Shown piece after piece: positions 9,872 through 22,110 of a stretch of 64,000 nt of DNA (positions are counted from its first letter, which is position 1; each line of letters starts with the position of its first letter). Under the pieces are notes generated by a model that had not been told where the DNA came from, ran no database searches, and worked only from the letters and a program-made list of their open reading frames with translations. The DNA is from Nigrospora sphaerica. Its lineage: Eukaryota; Ascomycota; Sordariomycetes; Amphisphaeriales; Apiosporaceae. The stretch is taken from NCBI GenBank assembly GCA_018287875.1, contig JAGVVL010000013.1:3968001-4032000 (forward strand), written 5' to 3'. The position numbers and the translations under genes are program-made.

Positions 9872-11015
9872 ATACAGCCTCGCTAGACATATATGATAGC
9901 CACAGATCAAACCATAACATGAATGATACAACGATTAACGTATTTTAGGGCTACAGTCTCATATGCTCCCCGCCGACTTTGCGACATCGTCGCATAGGAC
10001 TGACTCGGTGAACGGCTCCCCGCTCAGACTTTCCGGCCGTGGAAGTTCGGTCGACGGTGTTGTACGAGTAACCTGAGAGATCTTCGCAAATAGGGGAGAC
10101 GAGCTAACATTCGGCAACCGGAATTGATGGATCACTCCGTTTGCTACGGTAACCAAGTAGGACAGCACATGTATAACGAGTTGCTCCTTCTTTACAGGGG
10201 TAATGATGTACTCGTATCGAGGCTGTGTCCCGGCCTCGTCTCTCTACCATAATGCAGTTCGCAGTAGGTGGATTTGGACATCATAAGGCCTCGAGGACTT
10301 CAAGATGAATCTACGCCTTATAAAGACCAGAGTTAAGCAAAAGTGCGCAGAACCTTGGAGGAAAGGTTGGGATCAAAGTTGTATCTGCTGACGCCACTAG
10401 GATCTGCGCAGGTCTCAAATCAAAATTGTCAATGGAGCGACTAGTAAAGTGCTTTACACGAAGGAACCGCAATGAAACTGTCCCAGAGTCTCTCATTACA
10501 TCTTATTGAACGTCTGATACCCTCCATGTCACTACGTGATACGGATGCCAACTAGACCCCAGACAAGACAGGACAAAAAAGACGCATCCAAGCGATCAAC
10601 GCAAGATTTTATGGACTTATAACGCGGATGTGTATTGTTGACGTCAGACCAGATGGGGCCCAACCTGAACGGCCGCGGTTCCCATGTATCCACATGCCAA
10701 GTCGTATACCCTTCTTTGTAAATATATACCCAATGAGAGCCGGTTATGCCCAGATGGCGACCCGCTAAGCCCTCGGCCGGCTTGGCTGTCAGCCAGGAAC
10801 AAACGAACGGGTCCCCATTGGTCTCAGATCTCTATTCCATTCGTTCTTGGTAGCCCTTTCCAAGGCTTGACTAGCCGCGATTTAAACCGACTCCCACTAC
10901 TCACCGGGCGGCAGGGGTTCTGATAGTTTTCCAGGCGGTGGCCACACTTTTTCCAGCTAATCCTGTCAATAGGGTAAAGAAAGGCCGTTACCCAGACGAG
11001 AAATAGCCTGGTCTT
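9872..11015. other. Intergenic region, no gene seen
   Basis: Low coding character on both strands; no family motif found. Confidence 0.5.
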
Positions 11016-11691
11016 TGTTACGACCCCAAGAACCTAAGCCAAGAAAAGTGGCTAGGGCAACGCACCAGCCACTCCAGCATCCCACCAGCCACGAAAGGAC
11101 CAGTCAAGGAAACGTCCCCAGGAACAACGAGGAACAACACCGAAGGAAAGACAGCTCCGGATTGGGAACCAGGGGTCACGTGACACAATATGAGCGATAT
11201 GTGGTTACCGAACATATTCCGCATATTAACCCCTGTCGCTTACCTATCTGATATGTTAGGATATGTGGGATCACAACATATCTAACATACCCAACATATC
11301 TAAGTGAGGGAATAACTTAGTATATAAGTTAAAAAGATTTCCTAATTAAATAGTCATTACCTTAGTGATTAATTTAAGCATCTATCTTACCTATAGATGG
11401 GAGTAACCTCCGAACGACCTATTGTGAAGATTTAGACCAGTTACCTAGTTAAGCACCCTCAGCTTAGCAGTTACCCTACGACCAATGTCCAAGCAGACAG
11501 ACGCTCTCTGCCCCTGATTATACAAACCCTACGTCACTGATGCGTAAAAGGTAGGGGACCTGCCAGTTGACAGATCCTGTTCTTAATAGCCTATGTATGT
11601 CCACGGTATCCAGTTTAGCAGACTAGGTTATTGTCCCCCCCCGTGGTGGCACGCATCAGTCACGCAGTACTTAGGTATAGCGTTCGTTACA
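11016..11691 (+). mobile_element. Solo LTR of Gypsy family A with 5-bp target-site duplication
   Basis: Begins TGTTACG and ends CGTTACA, and is flanked on both sides by GTCTT (11011-11015 and 11692-11696), a perfect target-site duplication. Long parts match, in opposite orientation, the LTR at 58189-58772: the TATATAAGT promoter core, the stretch through AGCATCTATCTTAC.CATAGATGG, the GCAGACAGACGCTCTCTG segment and the terminal ACTTAGGTATAGCG..CGTTACA. It is about 90 bp longer than that copy because of an inserted or duplicated stretch of roughly 120 bases near its 3' end (about 11540-11660). No internal element sequence lies beside it, so it is a recombination remnant (solo LTR). Confidence 0.9.
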
Positions 11692-14380
11692 GTCTTGGCC
11701 TCTTCCAAGGTCAGAAGGGATATTTGTCAGCGGACTGGTGTCGCTTGCGGGATGTTGGATTATATTTGAGACGTTCGAAGGTCGGGGGGTATAGAAACAT
11801 ATAGGTATGAGTGTATTCACGCTCATCCCCGGACGTCTGCTCTTGCCATCATCGTCACCGCTCTCTGCTGTTCGCTATCCTCTCGGTTCTCCGCCACTGC
11901 AACCTCCTCCATTGCAAGCCCAAAGTGAACATCGGCTGTGCGTAGTGCTTCTGCATGTAGTCCCGGTACAATTTGAAACTCGCACCGGCTGTCACGTAAG
12001 AATTGATGGGATGTTATAGCCTTCTCTTCCCCAATCCGAACAACCAACACCACTTGCTGGGGCCGTGATGAGCTATGGCAATCTACCCCAGTGGCCACCT
12101 TGGTTGATTACTATTACGTCAGTTTTGACACGTTGGGGCTGCCCTGAAGAATAGCCTGATACTTCAGAACTACAGTCATTGACTGCTTAGATCGGATATC
12201 TCCGCCCAGAGCTCCCGCTGACAGTTGCAACTCCATCTCACCATGACGCAGCATAGGGCCTGAGTAAGCCAACTGGTACTGATCTTTGTCGGAACGAAAA
12301 TATGCGGCAATTAACTTATCAGCAATATAGTCAACCCTTTGTGCTTTCACATGCCATTTGTGGCAAGAAATATTTTCACATTAATTATTAGCTCCATGTC
12401 AGAAACGAAGCAACCCGTTCCTATATCATATTCTGTGATAAAGGGACAGCCACCTCTTCATTATCGAGCCAAGCCTGAATATGTGGATTCGTGGTTTTGG
12501 AAAGCCGTAGTTCCCATTGCTTGCTCTAATTGTAAAAGTAATATCGAACATTTGCGGTGAGAGAATACTTCTGGCTTCAATTCTGGTATTTGAAAAGTAC
12601 ATCGTGGCCTCCATGGATACCAAGTACAGCTGCATCGATGACTGCGCAAGCTCCGGCTGTGGTTTCCTGCCCACTATCACTTACAAGATCCCCGGCTACA
12701 TTTCGCTGCACCGTAACTAGGACAGCGGCGAACCCAGAATTTGGTACAGGATATCCTTTATCATGTCGGAGAGCAAGGATGCTTGTGATACGGTGTTCAG
12801 CGCGCTGTCGACCGCCACTTCGGGGCTCGAATAGCCTGTCTTTTTCGACATCATCAAGATTTTTGCTTCCAAATAATGCAAAACTAGCTACCCAGACGGT
12901 CCCCAATAGTTTGCTCTTAGCCTTTGTTATTGACCACTGGTCAACTCAGACCCTCGATTCCTCCCAATGATGTGTAGTGAGGCTATCTATCAACACCTGC
13001 CTGTGAGGTATGCGTATGCAGATCCTTTTAAGTGGGATGAAGCGATTGAGTTCAGTATAACATTGAGAAGAATACGAGAGGACAAAGGAAATTTATTGCG
13101 ATAATATTCCTAGAGCGAACGTTCTGGCACAAACATAAGTGAGTGACATGATGATTAATGGCGTCTGATGCTAACACTTCCACCTTCCCCATCGAAGCAC
13201 TTACAGAGAATGCAGCCAGATTTGGTGGTCTATGGGCGTTTTTATACCAGTGATTTGAATACTTACTCCCGAATAGGATGGCAATGGAAAATCCAGCTTG
13301 TTTGAAATCCAGCTTACAACCGACCAGATAGTGAAGGGCTCGGATCGGGACTTGGCATTCCCCTAGCGCTGTGATACTCACGGCCGCCGTGACTAGTAAG
13401 TAGGGAAGACGCCGTATGCACGATCATGATTCTAATGGTATGTATAGTCTCCACCAACAAGGGCCTTCTCTTGAATCTATGCGCGCCGCCCACCCTCAGT
13501 TCGCCTCCACGGTAACAACGGCCCGAACTCAGCTAGTCAAGAACGCGGCACGCGTCTAATTAGCCCCAAGCCTTGGCACCGCAGAGCAAGCTGCACCCTG
13601 GTAGCTGGCACAAGAGGCGTGTCCTTCTCATAGCAGACACGCCCTTTCTGGTACGGTTGCCGACCAAGCGCATGGGCTAAGGCGAAAGAGGCTAACAGTT
13701 TCCCAGAACCCAAGATCCTCGTAGGTGTCATTGCATGCCTGTAAGCCACTATAAGCGACCTTCGCTCTCTTGGTCACTTTTGTAAACAAACACTATCAGA
13801 TAAAAGCAAGATAGGGCCGTCTGTTGCCGTCATCCGAACCTAAAATCCATCCAGGCCCATGTCAGACTGAGGGCCAAAAAGCGACATGAACATATGCTGC
13901 GCCCGTGAGCACATGGTGAGGTTGTCAGATAAATACCCACGTGCATGGTTTCCGAACCTGGCTAGTATGGTGACGGCGGCCTTACAATCCCGGAGTGCAA
14001 CTATGTATAGATGGTCGTATAGCCGGTACGATGCTGGTACGATGCTGACATGATCGACTCATGTCCACTCACGCGGGATCCCTTCCCCACAGGATGGAAC
14101 GTGGATACATGCGAGCTGGCCCGAGACTCTGAAGAAAAGTTGTGCGGCAAGACCCTAATTCCGACAGCCTACCGGCCGCTCAGCTGTGCGCCTCAGCGGC
14201 TTGTTCTCCCTGATGCGAGGAGAGAACGTCAGTGAAGCCCCACGCGTGCTGCGTCGAAGACAACGGGAGTTGATGGCTGGCAAACCTTATTTCCTAGGTG
14301 CGAAGCAATGAATCGAGAAGGGAGCCTCGCCGCCATGAACAAGGGTGACGATACCGCGTAGGCTGATGGCCTCCATGGTG
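11692..14380. other. Gene-poor region, no gene seen
   Basis: Moderately AT-rich with only short frames. No splice-joined model, family motif, or terminal-repeat pair could be supported. Confidence 0.5.
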
Positions 14381-14387
14381 TATATAA
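14381..14387 (+). promoter_or_regulatory. TATA box of the small Zn2Cys6 gene
   Basis: TATATAA lies about 165 bases upstream of the ATG at 14550, followed by a long C/T-rich leader, typical of a fungal core promoter. Confidence 0.5.
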
Positions 14388-14549
14388 GTGGGAATGCGAA
14401 TACCCCTCAAGCCGACTTACGAGATCAACTGCCTGAATACTCGTCTCTTCCCAATCGTCGTCCTTCTCAGCACCGGCGCGGCCCTCCGCTCACTCTCCCG
14501 CTCTCCCTCTCTTCTCCGCCCATCGTCTCACTGGTCCACCCCTCCCGTC

Positions 14550-15188
14550 ATGGCTTCCCCTTCCCCGCGACCCAACTACCCGTCAATCCGGGCATCGTGC
14601 GACCGCTGCCGGGCCAAGAAGCTGGCGTGTGTCATCTCGAGCGAGCGGACTGAGTCTGGGGCCCGGCAGTGCGTGCGGTGCCACCGCGCCAAGGCCTGCT
14701 GCGTCTTTGGGCCGCGCGCGCAGAACACGCGCCGCAAGACAGCGCCTAAGGGCGCCGGCGACAAGAAGCCGAGGCCACTCGCCAAGGCCGCCGAGCCGCC
14801 CCGGCCCCACGAGGTACTGCCCCTGACCCCGCCGCCGCCGGCCCCCCTCGACCTCCCGTGGGTCGAGTTCCCCGAAGGCTTCTCCTGCATCTCTCCAACC
14901 TCCTGGATCGACGGCTTCATCATCGGCGACGCCGGGGAGTGCTGCGGGACCGGCTTCGACGTACACAACTTCTGCCACGACGAACCCCTTGTCCTGGACC
15001 ACTTCCTCGACCCTTTTCCGCTGTTGGACTTCTCTGACACTTCAGCCATGGCACCTTGGGCCCCTGCGGACTCTTGGGAGTACTGGGGAAACCTGCCTCT
15101 TCCCCAGCCACCAAACCAACAACCTTGGACCAACGGATTCTATACCTCGGTACCGTTGGGAGCCGAAAGGGGAGGGACGCACTGCTGA
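14550..15188 (+). CDS. Small Zn(II)2Cys6 transcription factor, no regulatory domain
   Basis: One exon, 212 residues from the ATG at 14550, chosen because it directly precedes the zinc cluster and has a GTCATGG context; the frame is open upstream but that part is the pyrimidine-rich leader. The binuclear cluster is at residues 17-51: C17, C20, C27, C41, C44 and C50 (or C51), CX2CX6CX13CX2CX5-6C, with the basic RAKKLAC helix. A basic/proline-rich linker follows (KTAPKGAGDKKPRP), then an acidic, tryptophan- and phenylalanine-rich C-terminus that could be an activation region. The fungal_trans regulatory domain seen in full-length factors is absent. Short factors like this occur in secondary-metabolite clusters, but no such cluster is seen here. 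Target genes are unknown. Confidence 0.8.
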   Translation: MASPSPRPNYPSIRASCDRCRAKKLACVISSERTESGARQCVRCHRAKACCVFGPRAQNTRRKTAPKGAGDKKPRPLAKAAEPPRPHEVLPLTPPPPAPLDLPWVEFPEGFSCISPTSWIDGFIIGDAGECCGTGFDVHNFCHDEPLVLDHFLDPFPLLDFSDTSAMAPWAPADSWEYWGNLPLPQPPNQQPWTNGFYTSVPLGAERGGTHC

Positions 15189-17814
15189 AAAGGGATGTTC
15201 AAGAGGTCGTGTTTGTTCGCTCTAAGAAGTACTCGTATTTGCTCCCCCCCCAGTTGGAGTACTGGAAAAGTCTATATCGCCGCCGGAGGCTGTACAGAAC
15301 GAGGATCCATCATGTTACTGGGCACATAGATGAATCTCCCGGGAGGGATAATTCAGCAGACGAGACATTGCCTTGGTACTGTGCAGTGGACTTCAAGTAA
15401 AAAGCTTGTTACAGTTTCACTTCCGTACTATAAAAACTATCATGCCGTCTATGTACTTATGCTGAGAAGCCTGTGGGCCGCCCTTGATGCTCTACCCAGT
15501 CTGTCGGAATACTCTGAGACAGATACATCACCTGCATGAATAAACCATACGATATGCGAGGTGGAATCGTGGGCACAATGTGCCGTGGTGCAAACCCCAG
15601 ATATGGGGCGACTTGTTGAGCAGTTTCGTGCAGGGAGGTACGAACAGCAAAAGCGACTGGGTTCAAGCAGGGGCTGCGCAAGGGCAGTGCATTGCTTGTT
15701 CATTAGATCCTTACAGTTATATTCCGAAACCAGCAGTGGGGGTCACATACAGTACTTAAGTAGGTTATTCTACACACTTTGCCTTCTATTTTTTGGCTCT
15801 ACGACTTTCTACTCTGAAAATCATTCGTTTGTTATTTCAATCCCGGGTTGCCTACACAAACCTGAATGCCAATGAGAGGAAATGGAACTTATCGCTAGAA
15901 TTTCCTTCTAGCGCAAGTAATATGAAGTCATCTATGTGTCTCATACCCATCCATCACCTGTTTACATGAAAAAGACTGCCCTGAGAATGTTTCTGCAGGT
16001 TCGGGGTAAGTGACTGTCGGAAGAAAATGCTATAAAGATCGCCGTACTAGTTTCCATTTGCTCATCAAACGACTTCCTGAAATGTCCAGGCACAACGCCT
16101 TGATACAAAGATCTTAATTTTAACCCCATCGTACAGAGAAAGTGTGTCTCAGGCATTATCCCCAATTACATGGCGTGAAATATCTCTGAGTTGTGTCCTT
16201 AGTAGGTCGTAAAATCGGCAATTAGCTTGGACCTGCTCTCTGCCTCATCTTCTACTAGCTTCCACGGACCTCGATGGTTAAGTAGCTTTCCAATGGCTTG
16301 CGCATCAACTGGCAAAACTAACAAGGTGAGCCCGTAGCAAAGATAAAACTTTTCTAAAACGATCTAACCTATTTGACGAGATTGAATGGCACAGAACCGA
16401 GTTATTCAGCACGCGGCGCAATCTAGAGGCGTCCACCCCCCAAAGGATATTCAAAGGCATCTGGTTCTGCCGCGAGGAAACAGTATCATTAGAATTTCGA
16501 GCCGCACTTGGTAGGCGTGAAAATATAGAGCAGCAACGACGTGGTGGTCCAGTTCACCCGCCCCGTGTTCGGCCCCCTTCAATCACTAGGTGCGGAGCAG
16601 TCGAGTACCGTGCTGCGCAAAAAGGAAGTGGGCATTTTTCGAGATGCGTGCACAAAGCCATAGGTTGAGAATACTGGCCGTGTCTTCCGAGCCTGCCGGC
16701 GCAAAGGGGAGCTACTAGGCCAATGGAGAAACCCGAAGGCATGCCTTGCAAAGTGACGGATGCATTGATAACATTATCCCCAGCCAGACAGCACGTCACC
16801 GGCAAGTTTCTTTGCCAGGTGCTCTGCCAGGTATGCCCTACTGTTCGTATCGGCCAGCTGTAGAAGAAGGAGATAGGTGCTCGCTAAGCTTTACACTTTG
16901 CGTATCAAATAGGGACGGCATGAAGGGTGCATAAATAGTCTCACACCACCACGTTGCCAAGATTTCCGTGTTATGCTTTGGCAACCATCTCGGGGACTAC
17001 GATCTACCCGCAAGGCGGCGGACGAAGGCATCGGACGTTGGACCCTGAAATGGGTGGGGGAAGTTCCGCCGATCCTCGGTTGCTAACGCACTGTCGCCCA
17101 TGCAATGTCAGCCTTTCTGGGGCGCCTCAGGTGGTCTGTTGCGCGTCCTTCACGCGGCATTGGCCTGTGAAGACCACGGCAGCAACGGAGTGATAGGGTA
17201 ATGCAGTGGAATAGCCACTAACGAAAAGCTGGTGTGGTCTTATCCAACATGAATCGAGCAGAACTTTGATGCGAGATACTCCACAGGCAAATTCCCTGCT
17301 AGTTTGAAGCCAGGGTTACTTAAGCTCCCTGTCTGTTACAAATACTCTGCATCTACAGGAAAACCCCTGCCAAGCGGGACCAGGCGGGATATACTATTGA
17401 TCAGCCCTGTTACGGGAACCCGCGGGCACCAATGGTGGCCCCACCACGTGAACTTTCAACATTCTTCCCTGATACTGATGCACATTGCTCCATGTCAAAT
17501 ATTCACAGTGCGAGGAGAAACAGATAATCCAGAGCCCAAGTGAGGGATTTCCGGACCAAAATGGCGAAGAAGCATACTATCAGGACAGCAGGAAGTTGAG
17601 AGACCACTTGCCATCACCGCCACCCGAAGCCGCTCGAACGTCTGATTTACTTTGAGTTTCTGTTTCTCAAAGGCTTTCGCTGAGCATTATCACCCTTAAA
17701 ACTCCCAGTTACAGAGTCTCTCCTATCTAACGACCGGAAACTATGAACCTACGAGACTCGACATTTGCGGCTCATCTCTGGGGTGACTCAGTCTTGTGCG
17801 CCTCACAGAGTGCT
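15189..17814. other. Gene-poor region, no gene seen
   Basis: Short frames only; no recognisable protein or repeat structure. Separates the Zn2Cys6 gene from the Fot1-like transposon. Confidence 0.5.
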
Positions 17815-17816
17815 TA

Positions 17817-17862
17817 ACGTAATCGATAAGCGAGTGCAACAGACAAGTGAATGCAACACTAA
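17817..17862 (+). repeat. Left terminal inverted repeat of the Fot1-like element
   Basis: 46 bases that are an exact reverse complement of 19629-19674, adjoining a TA target duplication. Confidence 0.95.
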
Positions 17863-17922
17863 ATCTCACCGACCGAACTATTATCATTATATCTCAACCA
17901 AAAAAGCTCAAATCAAGCTGAT

Positions 17923-19576
17923 TTATTCCGAATCCCCTTCCTGAAATGCACCGACATCAGTTCCGCAAGTACGTGCATTATGGCCTCCATTTCCACATCG
18001 TCTACAGCGCTGTTGCCTCGGCTGAACCCCCCCGACAACAATACAATCTTCTTCCCCGTCTTGCTGTAAGTACTCTGGAGGGCCTGTTTGTCTTATAAGA
18101 TCTTGTCCCTCTTGTAGCGTCAGTGATCCTCCTTGGTGTAAACGTGTCCTTTTTGCCTTACGACGCTTACTTAGCGTCTCATTTGCCTGTCGAAGGTCTT
18201 GTACCTCGGCGCGGAGTAATGCGACTTGGTGCATTATACCCTGCGTTCCTTTCGTAAGCTGGTCAATCGAGCGATAAATTGACGTCGGCGAGCTATTCTG
18301 ATGCTGCGAGATGCGACGCTTAATGTATTGCGTCTGCGAAGTTGCTTTAATTGGGTTGTCAGGTGTCTTGGAAAACCATGGTGTGGGCAGCTCTGTAACC
18401 GACTCCGGTGGCGTCGGCGTACGTAGCTTAATATCCAGCTTCGATATGACACTTTCTGGGCTGAGAGGGACAAGGCCAGCTCCTCGGAAGCCTCCTTGGA
18501 TATTTTGAGCAGTTAAGGCGTCTTGGAATGCTTTATAGAAGGCCGGGAAGAAGTCAGCCTTTGTGATGTGCGTGACATGCCTGCGCATCAACTCTTCGAT
18601 TTGTCGACCGTATGCTTTCTTAAGCGGACTAAAACAACCGACGTCAAGCGGCTGAAGGAGGTGGGACGAGTGTGGAGGCATGCATAAAGTAATAATCCTG
18701 TTTTCTTGGCAATAGAGCTCGAAAGCGGTCGAGTGGTGGCTCTCGTGGCCGTCGAGGACAAGAAGACGATACGCCCCGGTTGTACGCCCTTTGGTGTGTT
18801 GGTCGAAGTGTTGAATCCATTCCAGACCTCGCTCGTTTGTTGTCCAGCCGTTTTCGCTAACGGAAATCCTCTAGTCTTCAGGTAGCTGGCTATCTTCGTA
18901 CCAGGAGGAGAGGTGGAATTTGCTGGCAACGATGATGAATGGCGGGATCGCCCAGCCCTGGGAGTTGACGCCTTGAATCACTGTAATCCATTCCCGATTG
19001 CCTTGTTGGGCTATCTTCGGCCTTCCACGCCTCTCAGCGCTTGTAACGACCATGCCCGCGGAGATGATGCCGATCATGAAGCCTGTCTCGTCGAAGTTGT
19101 AGATATCCGCTTCTTGTACGCCATACTTCGCGATTATGTTCCGTATAAGCCGAAACCACGCGTTTATCGCGTCTGGATCTTCGCACTGGGCCCTCTGGTA
19201 GTCGTATCTCCGATTTAAACGCGTCCGGAGCTCGGGTTGTCGTTTTACGAAGTTTGTAGCCCAGCGCTTGCCAACTGGTGACGCGTCGCGGTCGCGTAAC
19301 AGTTGATTGGCTATATCCCCACGCGAGCGAGATTTGGAGGAAAGCGCGAGAGTCCAGGTCAAGAACGTATTGAACAATCGTTGATTCCTCCAGGTCCGTC
19401 AGTTTTCGTGATTTCGGTACAGAATCGCGTCGCGAAAGGCGACCGCGCCGGCGGCGACATAAGGTTGTATGGTCCACGCTGTAAAGCCTTGCAGCGCCGC
19501 GGGCGCTAAGTTCCGGGTCTCTTTCCATAGCCTGAATGGCTAGGATTATATCCTTTTCGTCGCTCCTATGCTGCAT
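17923..19576 (-). pseudogene. Fot1/pogo-like DDE transposase, interrupted
   Basis: Read from the ATG at 19576 down to the stop at 17923. In order: an N-terminal helix-turn-helix region (DEKDIILAIQAMERDPELS..AARLYSVDHTTLCRR), a CENP-B-like part (PVGKRWATNFVKRQPELRTR), then the DDE core with NFDETGF (first Asp), VLDGHESHHS (second Asp) and PLDVGCFSPLKKAYG (third acidic residue region), and a C-terminal coiled coil plus a CX2CX4HX4C zinc knuckle (CRRCGNGGHNARTC). Breaks: the frame shifts near 19330-19360, at the join of the HTH and CENP-B parts, and a TAG stands at 18871-18873 where relatives usually have Trp in the xWxIxVSENGWT motif (TGG to TAG). It would cut and paste the element if intact. 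Confidence 0.9.
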
Positions 19577-19628
19577 CTTTGGTTGTGATGGAATCTTGGT
19601 TTTAGTGCAAGTGTCGCGTGGAATTTGG

Positions 19629-19674
19629 TTAGTGTTGCATTCACTTGTCTGTTGCACTCGCTTATCGATTACGT
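19629..19674 (-). repeat. Right terminal inverted repeat of the Fot1-like element
   Basis: Exact inverted partner of 17817-17862, adjoining TA at 19675-19676. Confidence 0.95.
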
Positions 19675-19676
19675 TA

Positions 19677-20989
19677 TATATCAAGGCGGCGGCAGCATCA
19701 TGACTGTGTGCCATTAATCACTTTGTAGCTTTGCACTCTGCTGCTCGTGTCTCGCCCTGCCTAAGCCTTCTACCTTATACACCCAAAGTAGCGTATAAGT
19801 GACAAGTGAAATCCAGACTCCCTTCATCCAGCTTTAGAAAATGTTAGAGGCCAAACATCGCCGAAGCCCAGGATACCGTTTTCGACGCCCCAAGAAGACC
19901 TACGATGCGAATCGGAGTTCACTCGCCGCGGCGCTTAAGAATAAAAGGGTAGATTAGCTAGCAAACCCATATGCCGTTCACACCCAATATGACCTCATGC
20001 TTCAATGTCCCAAGTCCCTCGATATCAAGAGGTACCCGGCTCAAGACTTCTGTTTCCATCTCGGCCGGTTACACGTGTTCGAACGACCGGGGCTGAACTC
20101 CGCAGCTTAGACGGTTGGAGGATATTTGCAGATCGTTGTCCGGGATCTACCTCGTTTGAAATGTAGCAACGGATAGAAAGAACCCCGAAAAGTCCCGTGT
20201 GGAACTTTCCACGGGGTCTGACCAATTGAACAGCTTTTGGCGTTCTCGGTTCAGTCTCCACGCTAGGCGTTATCGCCATGCCTATACACTGTGTGCAACC
20301 TTCCCAAGTCCCAACGAATGACGTATCAGCTAGGGAAGTGAGGGACGGAAGGCTGCGTGTGTACGGCGTCCGTGAATGATCATGGGCGTTGGAAATCCGC
20401 GTGATGCTGCCCTGGAATACCTTTTCCGGTGGAAAACTTCTTCGTGAATTGAGATTTGAATTGTGGACACTTGATGGCATTTCGCAAAAAAGAAGAAAAA
20501 AGGGTTGACACCATCTTCATGTAACGATGATTTACCTGGCCCTAAGTTATGATACCAGCAGATGATTTGAAAAGTGCTACAAAGGGGCCAAAAAGCACGC
20601 CTGGTGTGAGTATATGTTTAAAAGGCCCTGTGAACTTATCAAAATATATAAACAAATATTCAAGGTAGTGTACCCACTACGGGACCAACCTATCATACCG
20701 CCACCAGTTTTAGAGACCTCATGATGTGAGCAAAAAACAAAACAAACCAATTATCTCAACAACTAGAGTAGTGTCACGGCACGCAGTTGGACAAGTCGAC
20801 AACTGATCGTAGATTGACTGAGGATAGCAACGTGAGGAAGAAAAGAAGGAAAACACACGATGGCTCTGGCAGTCTCAAAGTATCTAAGTACCCTGAGACG
20901 CACAGGCCCTCCCTTCTGCCAGTGTCCACCACCTGTTCCATCAGTGTACAGTTGCCAGCGCCGTCACAAGTAGTTACAGATAAACCGAT
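19677..20989. other. Intergenic region, no gene seen
   Basis: No supportable gene. An A-rich run (AAAAAAGAAGAAAAAAGGG) is near 20485. Confidence 0.5.
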
Positions 20990-21900
20990 TAGTTTTAAGA
21001 AATAACGATTACCTCCTCTACCTCTGGCTCGCTTTCTTCTATATAACTGTCTATCGTAATCGATAGAGAACATATAATGATCGTAGCTCCTTTACCGTTA
21101 GAGGTCGCTATCTTTGCTTTCATATTATAGACGTCTAATATACTCACAAACCTCTTCTAAGCAGTTTAATTAACTTTACGGCGCTTCTAAGGCTTTTAAT
21201 ACTCTAGCGCTACTGGAAATTAGTTTTGTTCGTGCTTAAGGCTAGAGATCTAAGCGGCTTCTCAGTCTAAAGCCTTACTAGTCTTTTAGAATACTTAGCG
21301 TAACGTGGCGTTATTATAAACTATATCGACGCTACTTAGTTCTCAATGGATATCCTAAACCTGCCTTAAAGACCTTAGTATTCTAAGGTTTAAAGTAGAG
21401 ATCTAAGATAGTAGAGAGTTCTCTATTAACTGTAGAACGCTTTAAGTTGCTCTTTCTAGCCTATCTTACTCTTTTTATCTTGTTAGTCGGCTATTAAAAG
21501 GTTTAAAAACATCTTTTAAATAGATTCCGGTTACCTTTTAGCGTATAACTATATAGACTAGAGTTATAGCAACCTTCTAAGCCTTATTTTAAGACTTTAA
21601 AAACTTTAACTTCTTTAGAGTTATTGTTAAGCTAAATATATAGGCTTAATAAAGAAACTTCTAATAGGCGCGCTTTAATATATTAAAGAGACTAAGGTTT
21701 AAAGACTAAAGAACTTATAAAGTGTGCGCTAAAAGGAAGTTTAACTAGACTTTTAATTTGAAGTAGGTTAATATAAACTCTTCACTATAGTGGCTTACGT
21801 GGCTATTAAGGATAAGATGTCGCCATTATTTAAGGTTTTCTAAAGCAGTTTAAGGTAGGAATAAGTGCTATAGCTAGCGTAGTTTAATTAATTTACTAGT
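20990..21900. repeat. AT-rich RIP-degraded repeat relic
   Basis: The composition changes sharply to TA-rich sequence full of TTAA, TTTA and CTTA with almost no CpA/TpG, which is the product of repeat-induced point mutation. No frame is open for long. It continues in character on the far side of element D (31515 on), so it looks like the old repeat into which element D and the solo LTR B were inserted. The original family is not recognisable. Confidence 0.6.
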
Positions 21901-21904
21901 CCAG

Positions 21905-22075
21905 TGCAAGAGAGGAGGCGCTGGAGAGGTGCATCCGCAGGCTGGTTACCTGACCTGCGGCACAGACCCACCGGCAGCCTACTAGCGAGAAGCGGGCGCA
22001 CTGCTAGCGCCCGACCTGAACTTAGATTCTGCAAGAATCAGTCTTGCAGTGGAATTGAGCCTGCCCTTCGCTACC
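21905..22075. other. GC-rich island with three consecutive short hairpins
   Basis: Inside AT-rich relic sequence is a non-degraded patch with three inverted repeats in a row: CCGCAGG/CCTGCGG (21935-21941 and 21954-21960), GGGCGC/GCGCCC (21994-21999 and 22007-22012), CTGCAAGA/TCTTGCAG (22029-22036 and 22042-22049). It ends about 60 bp before the left LTR of element D. It may be a fragment of a structured RNA gene, a SINE-like element, or a piece of a younger repeat. No Pol III box or tRNA-like cloverleaf was found. Confidence 0.4.
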
Positions 22076-22110
22076 CTATATCTGACGGTGCCACTGTGAT
22101 TCCTTCGGAT

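Larger units (their letters stand above)
17817..19674 (-). mobile_element. Fot1/pogo-type (Tc1-mariner superfamily) DNA transposon, 1.86 kb
   Basis: Bounded by 46-bp perfect terminal inverted repeats (17817-17862 and 19629-19674, both starting ACGTAATCGATAAG from the outside) and flanked by TA on each side (17815-17816 and 19675-19676), the target duplication of this superfamily. The size and the single transposase gene inside fit Fot1-like elements. The transposase is broken (see its entry), so the copy is non-autonomous, but the ends are intact and could be mobilised by an active relative. Confidence 0.95.

Noticed and set aside
11222..11310. Palindromic ACATATC/GATATGT cluster taken as ends of a small inverted-repeat transposon
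   Set aside because: It lies inside the solo LTR of family A, whose own ends and target duplication explain the boundaries.
20025..21005. Frames at 20025-20480 (minus) and 20787-21005 (plus) as small genes
   Set aside because: No recognised motif, no start or splice context, and next to repeat relics.
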